5,517 bases of DNA from positions 1 through 5,517 of the forward strand of contig JAHHRQ010000096.1 of assembly GCA_020025715.1 (NCBI GenBank). Reading direction: 5' to 3'. The position numbers were made by a program, and so were the translations under genes. Under the pieces are notes generated by a model. It was not told where the DNA came from, searched no databases, and was given only the letters and a program-made list of their open reading frames with translations. The stretch comes from Oscillospiraceae bacterium. Its GTDB lineage: Bacteria; Bacillota; Clostridia; Oscillospirales; Oscillospiraceae. Positions within the stretch are counted from its first letter, which is position 1. The number at the start of each line of letters is the position of its first letter. Positions 1-3,891 of the stretch are shown in pieces.

Positions 1-2
1 TT

Positions 3-341
3 TTAGGCCCCGGCGTAAATGAACACCAGACCGGTCTTGCCTTTGACCTTACCACCGACTCTACCCAGAGCATTAACTACGGAAACTTCCATCAGGACGG
101 TATAGAAGATACCGACGCATACAAGTGGATGGTTGAAAACTGTGCCGATTACGGTTTTATTCTCCGCTACCCTGAGGGCAAGGAAGAATATTACGGCACT
201 CCCTGCAATAACGCCCATTTCAGATATGTGGGCAAAGAGGCAGCAAAGTACATAATGGAAAATAACCTTTGCCTTGAGGAGTTCATAAGACTTTACGACG
301 AAAACGCCGTTTACGTACCTGAACCTAATACAGAAAAATAA
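3..341 (+). CDS. M15 family (VanY-type) D,D-carboxypeptidase-like protein, 3' part only
   Basis: The 5' end lies outside the window; the open frame enters at base 3 and ends in TAA at 339-341, leaving 112 codons. The visible part matches the C-terminal half of M15B zinc peptidases, which remove the terminal D-Ala from peptidoglycan stems outside the membrane. Seen: the first zinc motif EHQTGLAFD at residues 7-15 (ligands His8 and Asp15), a 'YGFILRYPEGKEEYYG' block at residues 50-65, and AHFRYVG at 71-77 with the third zinc ligand His72. In the family this last motif is normally E-P-W-H-x-R-Y-V-G, with Glu as catalytic base; here the aligned residues are N69-N70-A71-H72, so the catalytic Glu is Asn. 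All three zinc ligands remain. It may be a divergent subfamily with another base, or a binding protein without peptidase activity. The ATG at 129 is internal, because the family match continues upstream of it. Family is confident; activity is not. Confidence 0.88.
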   Translation, partial: LGPGVNEHQTGLAFDLTTDSTQSINYGNFHQDGIEDTDAYKWMVENCADYGFILRYPEGKEEYYGTPCNNAHFRYVGKEAAKYIMENNLCLEEFIRLYDENAVYVPEPNTEK

Positions 342-361
342 TAAATACCCCCTGATGCAGC

Positions 362-404
362 GAACAGCCCCGGTTTGTACTATCCGTACAAACCGGGGCT
401 GTTC
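362..404 (+). terminator. Perfect 19-bp stem-loop after the M15 gene, probable terminator
   Basis: Arms 362-380 and 386-404 are exact reverse complements with a 5-nt loop (TATCC), and the stem contains a GCCCCGG core. It starts 20 nt after the M15 stop codon. On the plus strand it is followed by ATATTGTTTAG, which is T-rich but not a clean T-run, so it is a moderate intrinsic terminator in that direction. On the minus strand, behind the lipoprotein gene, it has no T-tract, but it lies right after a G-free tract and could act there as a 3' stabilising stem or a barrier. It could also be one copy of a dispersed intergenic hairpin element. Confidence 0.7.
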
Positions 405-488
405 ATATTGTTTAGTGGGTGTAATGTTTGTTATTTAGTGGGTGTAATGTTTGTTATTTTAGTGGGTATGTTGTTTGTGGTTTTAGTT
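405..488 (-). terminator. G-free, C-containing tract behind the lipoprotein gene, possible Rho loading (rut) site
   Basis: The plus strand has no C from 405 to 488, so the minus-strand transcript is 84 nt without a single G and with 25 C. Such RNA cannot form G-C pairs with itself, and an excess of C over G is what Rho factor prefers. The tract starts 3 nt inside the lipoprotein stop codon, so it would be exposed once translation ends. The lipoprotein gene has no obvious intrinsic terminator of its own. The C content (about 30%) is modest for a rut site, so this remains an inference. Confidence 0.35.
411..480. repeat. Three-copy 23-bp tandem repeat
   Basis: Units at 411-433 and 434-456 are identical over 23 bp (each begins TTTAGTGGGTGTAATG). 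A third unit at 457-480 is diverged and 24 bp long, sharing TTTAGTGGGT and TTGTTTGT. The next bases (481-486, TTTTAG) look like the start of a degenerate fourth unit. It lies between two convergent gene ends, a few bases from the lipoprotein stop. It is non-coding in any sensible frame. Copy number may vary between strains. Confidence 0.85.
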
Positions 489-770
489 CTTGGGCTGAGG
501 AGCGGCGTCGGCATCAGCTGCGGGAGCGTCTGCTGCATTGGGAGCCTCTGCGGGAGCCTGAGTGCCTGCGTTATCAGCGGGAGCGTTGGCTGCACCTGCA
601 TCGTCGGTTACAACGCCGGGAGCTGCATCGGGAGCTTCAACAGGGGCGTTATCAGATATTTCAGGGACGGATGCTTCGTCCTTAATGTCTTTGTCCTCTT
701 TATCAGTTCCGCATGCTGCGAAGCTAAGTACCATAATAACTGCCATAAGAAGTGCTGCGAGTTTTTTCAT
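483..770 (-). CDS. Small Ala/Pro/Asp-rich lipoprotein, function unknown
   Basis: This 95-residue protein begins with a lipoprotein signal peptide: MKK, a hydrophobic core at residues 4-18 (LAALLMAVIMVLSFA), and a lipobox ending AAC at Cys20, so the mature 76-residue protein should be lipid-anchored on the outer face of the membrane. After Cys comes an acidic, charged segment (GTDKEDKDIKDE, 21-32). Residues 42-92 are almost only Ala, Pro, Asp, Asn, Glu and Gly, with repeated APA/EAP/NAA units. No folded domain is recognisable; it looks like a flexible tether or spacer. The start is supported by an RBS about 8 nt upstream and a promoter further up. It is convergent with the M15 gene, and its TAA falls at the edge of the tandem repeat. 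It could be the remnant of a longer lipoprotein that lost its C-terminal domain, but there is no trace of one downstream. Confidence 0.75.
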   Translation of the reverse strand: MKKLAALLMAVIMVLSFAACGTDKEDKDIKDEASVPEISDNAPVEAPDAAPGVVTDDAGAANAPADNAGTQAPAEAPNAADAPAADADAAPQPKN

Positions 771-778
771 AATTGATT

Positions 779-786
779 TTCCTTTC
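779..786 (-). promoter_or_regulatory. RBS of the lipoprotein gene
   Basis: The minus strand reads GAAAGGAA, about 8 nt before the ATG at 770-768. It is a good Shine-Dalgarno match and supports the MKKLAALL start. Confidence 0.7.
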
Positions 787-807
787 TTGCATTAGCACGG
801 TTTTGTT

Positions 808-856
808 CCGGCTGCGCCGGGGCATCAGTTTAATTTCTGGTTACTTCTGACTGATG
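808..856 (-). other. Leader RNA with two potential stem-loops ahead of the lipoprotein gene
   Basis: Between the predicted transcription start (about 860) and the RBS, the leader contains two inverted pairs. One is a 7-bp pair, CATCAGT (850-856 on the minus strand) with ACTGATG (823-829), enclosing 20 nt. Just after it is a tight 5-bp hairpin, CCGGC-GCA-GCCGG (808-820). There is no T-tract after the second hairpin, so it is not an attenuator of the usual kind. I recognise no known riboswitch. Confidence 0.3.
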
Positions 857-866
857 GTTCGCGAGG

Positions 867-895
867 ATATTAACACTATGAAATTAAGCTGTCAA
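867..895 (-). promoter_or_regulatory. Sigma-A type promoter of the lipoprotein gene
   Basis: On the minus strand the -35 box is a perfect TTGACA (895-890), followed by a 17-bp spacer and TAATAT (872-867), a 4/6 match to the -10 consensus. Transcription would start near 860, giving a leader of about 90 nt before the ATG at 770. Confidence 0.7.
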
Positions 896-912
896 TAAAT
901 ACGGCCCATTCT

Positions 913-934
913 TAATAATTAGTTTTAATTATTA
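913..934. repeat. AT-only 9-bp inverted repeat upstream of the lipoprotein promoter
   Basis: TAATAATTA (913-921) and TAATTATTA (926-934) are exact reverse complements around a 4-nt spacer (GTTT). The repeat starts 18 bp upstream of the lipoprotein -35 box. It could be an operator or a distal AT-rich activating element. With only A and T in the arms, chance occurrence in this AT-rich spacer cannot be excluded. Confidence 0.4.
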
Positions 935-953
935 CAACATATTTGAGGACACT

Positions 954-989
954 GAAAAAGGAAAGTTTCAGGCAGAAAAAGGAAAGTTT
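954..989. repeat. Pair of 15-bp direct repeats with 21-bp period
   Basis: GAAAAAGGAAAGTTT occurs exactly at 954-968 and again at 975-989, a start-to-start distance of 21 bp, or two helical turns. The pair sits in a gene-free stretch, about 60 bp upstream of the lipoprotein -35 box and just past the terminator of the galactokinase-like gene. Direct repeats with this period are typical of binding sites of dimeric or paired regulators, including LytTR-type response regulators whose half-sites carry a GTT core. The match beyond AAAGTT is weak, so the regulator is not identified. Confidence 0.6.
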
Positions 990-1009
990 TATACTGATTT
1001 ATTTTCTAT

Positions 1010-1054
1010 AAAAAAATCCCCGACACAATTTTAAACCATTGTATCGGGGGATTT
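1010..1054 (-). terminator. Strong intrinsic terminator of the galactokinase-like gene
   Basis: Read on the minus strand, arms at 1054-1038 and 1029-1014 form a 16-bp stem (one bulged C, one G-U pair) with a CCCCCGA/TCGGGG core and an 8-nt loop. A run of seven T on the minus strand (1016-1010) follows directly. It lies about 57 nt after the stop codon of the galactokinase-like gene. A smaller 7-bp hairpin (1079-1085 with 1092-1098) lies between stop and terminator and lacks a T-tract. Confidence 0.9.
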
Positions 1055-1110
1055 CTGCAATTATTTAGTTTACTTTTGAACTTTTACGCTGAAAAGTTTA
1101 AAACAGAAAA

Positions 1111-2187
1111 TCAGACAAGCTTGATTTTCCGGCAGGAGCCGGCGCCGAACACCTTTTCCATCTCTTCCTTGTAGTGAGGGAAGTATTCCGTAGGCATAAG
1201 GGCCTGAACGCAGCCTGCAAAGCCGCCGCCGTGAACTCTCCATGCGCCCTTTCCCTCAAGAAGTGAGGCGCTGAGGGAAAGACCCTGACTGAGCTTTAAA
1301 TCACCTGTGGCAGAGGTTACAATATTGTTGAGAAATTCTTCCGAGGAACGGCCCGATTCGTTCATAAGGCGCATATACTCCTTACCATCTCCGGCTTTCA
1401 GAGCATCCCGCATACGGGGAACTCTTTCGTTTTCGGCAAAGAAGTGCATCGCACGGCGGACGGGACGGTTTGAAGGGTCCCAGCCCTTTTTGTAGAACTC
1501 CTCCGGGTCCACATCACCCAGAACACCTTTATCGAACATGTTGGCAATATAAACCATATCGGCAGGAATACGGGCATATGAGGTGTCAAGGCCTGCGTGA
1601 CTTCCACCTGTATCGGTAAGGCAGAGGGTAAGGCCCATGGACTCAAAATCAGCCTCAATGTGTTCTATTTCGTTGGTTTTAAAATCTGCATAAACAGTGT
1701 GGCCCAAGGCACACACCATACCCATCAGTCCGCAGGGCTTGCCGAAGTACCGGTTTTCGGACTCCTGTGCAATACGGGCGATAACAATGGGCGAAACCTG
1801 ACCGTCATTAAAAAGCTCACTGAGTATTTTGCCAATGAGCACGGAGAAAGCGGCAGACGAAGAAAGACCGGCACCTATGGGAAGTTCACTTTTGATTTTG
1901 GCGTTGAAGCCGCCGGTTTTAAGACCAAGACCCGCAAAACCGGATATAACACCGCGAACCAAAGCCACAGGCTTTCCGAACTCTCTCGTATTTACTGCCA
2001 GCTGGGTAGTCTTCAGCTCAATAGGCTCAAATCCTTCAGAATCTATATAAATCATATCTGTGCCGTTGGTTTCGCAGCGCGCAGAGATACCCAAATCAAT
2101 GGCAGCGGCCAGAATTCTACCGTTCTGATGGTCAGTATGGTTGCCGGCCAGCTCTGTCCTGCCGGAGACAAATATGTCTTTTTTCAT
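1111..2187 (-). CDS. Galactokinase-family GHMP kinase with altered active site
   Basis: This is a 358-residue cytoplasmic protein of the GHMP kinase superfamily, near the usual galactokinase length (380-390). Galactokinase phosphorylates galactose at C1 with ATP in the Leloir pathway. Seen in order: the N-terminal substrate motif GRTELAGNHTDH (9-20), where classical GalK has GRxNLIGEHTDY; the ATP loop PIGAGLSSSAA (103-113); CGLMGM (152-157), where GalK has CGIMDQ with the catalytic Asp; TDTGGSHAGLD (191-201); and the C-terminal GHMP motif HGGGFAGC (319-326). Thus the ATP-binding elements are intact, but the catalytic Asp is Gly156, the next Gln is Met157, and the substrate-contacting Glu is Asn16. 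His17 and Asp19 remain. The start at 2187 (MKKDIF) is chosen over the ATG at 2211 because AGGAGG lies 10 nt before it and the earlier start would swallow that RBS. It is monocistronic, with its own promoter and terminator, and divergent from pncB. Family is confident; galactokinase activity is doubtful. Confidence 0.9.
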   Translation of the reverse strand: MKKDIFVSGRTELAGNHTDHQNGRILAAAIDLGISARCETNGTDMIYIDSEGFEPIELKTTQLAVNTREFGKPVALVRGVISGFAGLGLKTGGFNAKIKSELPIGAGLSSSAAFSVLIGKILSELFNDGQVSPIVIARIAQESENRYFGKPCGLMGMVCALGHTVYADFKTNEIEHIEADFESMGLTLCLTDTGGSHAGLDTSYARIPADMVYIANMFDKGVLGDVDPEEFYKKGWDPSNRPVRRAMHFFAENERVPRMRDALKAGDGKEYMRLMNESGRSSEEFLNNIVTSATGDLKLSQGLSLSASLLEGKGAWRVHGGGFAGCVQALMPTEYFPHYKEEMEKVFGAGSCRKIKLV

Positions 2188-2197
2188 AATGTAACAG

Positions 2198-2203
2198 CCT
2201 CCT
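2198..2203 (-). promoter_or_regulatory. RBS deciding the start of the galactokinase-like gene
   Basis: The minus strand reads AGGAGG, 10 nt before the ATG at 2187-2185. It falls inside the reading frame of the upstream ATG at 2211, which has no such site and would add only MDIGGCYI, so the downstream start is preferred. Confidence 0.8.
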
Positions 2204-2225
2204 ATATCCATCTAAAAAAGCAATC

Positions 2226-2267
2226 TGACAACAAATAACATGATATACCAAGGTCAAATTGTTGTCA
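2226..2267. repeat. 9-bp inverted repeat bracketing the galactokinase-like promoter, candidate operator
   Basis: TGACAACAA (2226-2234) and TTGTTGTCA (2259-2267) are exact reverse complements separated by 24 bp, with centres 33 bp apart, about three helical turns. On the minus strand one arm overlaps the -35 box and the other covers the predicted transcription start, a placement expected of a repressor operator. No known regulator is recognised from the sequence. Confidence 0.5.
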
Positions 2268-2268
2268 A
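2240..2268 (-). promoter_or_regulatory. Sigma-A type promoter of the galactokinase-like gene
   Basis: On the minus strand: TTGACA (2268-2263), 17-bp spacer, TATCAT (2245-2240; 5/6 to consensus). The start of transcription would be near 2233, giving a leader of about 46 nt. Both boxes are among the best in the window. Confidence 0.8.
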
Positions 2269-2326
2269 CTGCTTAACATAAATTAGCCTAATTACAAGTA
2301 TGTCGCAAAAAAGATGTGCAAATTCC

Positions 2327-2355
2327 TTGCCTTATTAGTGCACAGATTATATAAT
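2327..2355 (+). promoter_or_regulatory. Promoter of the pncB-aminotransferase operon
   Basis: TTGCCT (2327-2332; 4/6), 17-bp spacer, and a perfect TATAAT (2350-2355). The transcript would begin near 2362, leaving about 35 nt before the ATG at 2397, too short for a riboswitch. Two short inverted pairs overlap the -35 region: GCAA/TTGC (2318-2321, 2327-2330) and GTGCA/TGCAC (2316-2320, 2339-2343). Either could be a repressor site, but both are short. Confidence 0.75.
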
Positions 2356-2385
2356 AGACTAAATAATTAACTGCAAAAACAATAG

Positions 2386-2391
2386 AGGAGG
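2386..2391 (+). promoter_or_regulatory. RBS of pncB
   Basis: AGGAGG ends 5 nt before the ATG at 2397, within GAGGAGGAAATA. This is a strong Shine-Dalgarno site and fixes the start. Confidence 0.85.
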
Positions 2392-2396
2392 AAATA

Positions 2397-3863
2397 ATGA
2401 AAAGCGCTAACGGAATAAATCTGACCATGCTTTGCGACTACTATGAGCTTACTATGGGAAACGGCTATTATGTGGCCGGGCTTAAAGATAGAATGACCTA
2501 TTTCGATATTTTTTACCGCACCGTACCCGATGAGGGCGGCTATGCGATAGCGGCAGGTCTGGAGCAGATTGTGGACTATGTGCAGAAGCTTCACTTTGAG
2601 CCGGAGGATATTGAGTATCTGAGAAGCCGGAACATGTTTGACGAAGGCTTTCTTCAGTACCTTGCCGACTTCAAGTTCACCGGCGACATTTGGGCCGTAC
2701 CTGAGGGAACTCCTATCTTCCCCCACGAGCCTATTTTAACCGTCCGTGCCCCGGCTATTCAGGCACAGCTGCTGGAAACCTATCTGCTGCTTGAACTGAA
2801 CCACCAGAGCCTTATTGCCACAAAGGCAAACCGTATCTGCCGTGCAGCTGACGGAAGAGCGGTTATGGAGTTCGGCTCCCGCCGTGCTCAGGGTATTGCA
2901 GGCGCAGTTACAGGCGCAAGAGCGGCATATATAGGGGGCTGCTGCGGTACTGCATGTACCGTTTCCGATCAGGTCTATGGGGTTAAGGCACTGGGCACCA
3001 TGGCCCATTCATGGGTGCAGATGTTCCCCACCGAGTATGATGCCTTCGTGAGCTACTGCAAGACCTATCCTACCAATGCTGTGCTGCTGGTAGATACCTA
3101 TAATGTTATTAAATCCGGTGTTCCTAACGCGATAAGAGCATTTAATGATGTATTAAAGCCTATGGGAATTAAAAAGTGCGGTATCCGCATAGACTCCGGA
3201 GATATGGCATATCTTACCGTGAAGGTAAGAGAAATGCTGGATGAGGCGGGCTGGCCTGAGTGCACAATTACCGTTTCAAACTCTCTGGATGAGCGCCTTA
3301 TTACCGAGCTTCTCCGTCAGGGTGCAAAGATTGACTCTTTGGGTGTGGGCGAACGCCTTATCACTTCCAAGAGCTCCCCTGTTTTCGGCGGTGTTTATAA
3401 GCTCTGCGCCATTGAGGATGAAGAGGGAAATATTATCCCCAAGATTAAAGTCAGCGAGAATGTGGGTAAAATTACAAATCCCGGCTTTAAAAAGCTGTAC
3501 CGCTTTTACAGCAAAGAAACCGGCATGGCAGAGGCGGATTATATCTGCCTGAGAGATGAGGAGGTAGACGACAGTCAGCCTCTGGAAATCTGCGACCCCG
3601 ATGCCCGCTGGAAGTGCAAGCTTATGGAAAACTTTAAGGCCGAGGAGCTTTTGAAGCCCATATTCAAAAACGGTGAGCTGGTTTACGACCTGCCGTCACT
3701 GGAAGACATAAAGCGCAACTGCGCCTATCAGGTCAGCACTCTCTGGCCTGAGGTAAAGCGTTTTGATTATCCTCATGAATACTATGTGGACCTGTCCCCC
3801 AAACTCATGGAGCTTAAAGACCGGATGCTGGAAAACTTCGGCAAAAAGTCCGAGAGTATGTGA
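2397..3863 (+). CDS. pncB: Nicotinate phosphoribosyltransferase
   Basis: This 488-residue cytoplasmic enzyme joins nicotinate to PRPP, coupled to ATP hydrolysis, to form nicotinate mononucleotide (EC 6.3.4.21), the entry step of the Preiss-Handler route of NAD salvage. Its length is typical of the Firmicutes-type enzyme. Seen: the N-terminal LTMLCDYYELTMGNGYY block (9-25); EFGSRRAQG (158-166); GTMAHSW (200-206), with His204 at the position of the histidine phosphorylated by ATP in this family; LLVDTYNVIKSGVPNAI (230-246); the phosphoribosyl-binding IRIDSGD (263-269); and FGGVYKL (330-336). The C-terminus carries a HEYYVDLSPKL stretch also typical of the family. No key residue appears missing. 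The gene is the first of a two-gene operon with its own promoter, divergent from the galactokinase-like gene. A short inverted repeat in the promoter hints at repression, perhaps by a niacin- or NAD-responsive regulator, but that is not shown by the sequence. Confidence 0.97.
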   Translation: MKSANGINLTMLCDYYELTMGNGYYVAGLKDRMTYFDIFYRTVPDEGGYAIAAGLEQIVDYVQKLHFEPEDIEYLRSRNMFDEGFLQYLADFKFTGDIWAVPEGTPIFPHEPILTVRAPAIQAQLLETYLLLELNHQSLIATKANRICRAADGRAVMEFGSRRAQGIAGAVTGARAAYIGGCCGTACTVSDQVYGVKALGTMAHSWVQMFPTEYDAFVSYCKTYPTNAVLLVDTYNVIKSGVPNAIRAFNDVLKPMGIKKCGIRIDSGDMAYLTVKVREMLDEAGWPECTITVSNSLDERLITELLRQGAKIDSLGVGERLITSKSSPVFGGVYKLCAIEDEEGNIIPKIKVSENVGKITNPGFKKLYRFYSKETGMAEADYICLRDEEVDDSQPLEICDPDARWKCKLMENFKAEELLKPIFKNGELVYDLPSLEDIKRNCAYQVSTLWPEVKRFDYPHEYYVDLSPKLMELKDRMLENFGKKSESM

Positions 3864-3875
3864 TTAGATTCAATA

Positions 3876-3881
3876 AAGGAG
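3876..3881 (+). promoter_or_regulatory. RBS of the aminotransferase gene
   Basis: AAGGAG, 10 nt before the ATG at 3892 and inside the 28-nt gap after pncB. There is no promoter or terminator in this gap, which supports co-transcription with pncB. Confidence 0.75.
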
Positions 3882-3891
3882 ATGTACAGCC

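Noticed and set aside
129..341. A complete 70-residue ORF starting at the ATG at 129
   Set aside because: The frame is open to base 3 and the upstream codons carry the M15 zinc motif EHQTGLAFD, so the ATG is internal to a longer gene.
411..480. A small CRISPR array
   Set aside because: The units are directly adjacent with no spacers, so this is a simple tandem repeat, and no cas gene is nearby.
375..776. A 133-residue plus-strand ORF rich in Cys, Gly and Ser
   Set aside because: It is the antisense of the lipoprotein gene plus the tandem repeat; its composition mirrors Ala/Pro codons read backwards and it has no RBS.
2188..2211. An earlier start (ATG at 2211) for the galactokinase-like protein
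   Set aside because: It would cover the AGGAGG site at 2198-2203 and add eight residues (MDIGGCYI) not expected in the family; the start at 2187 fits better.
1597..2238. A 213-residue plus-strand ORF opposite the galactokinase-like gene
   Set aside because: It matches no family pattern and lies fully antisense to a gene with clear GHMP motifs, its own promoter, RBS and terminator.
2356..2396. A NAD- or nicotinate-related riboswitch before pncB
   Set aside because: The predicted leader is only about 35 nt and has no significant stem, too short for such an element.
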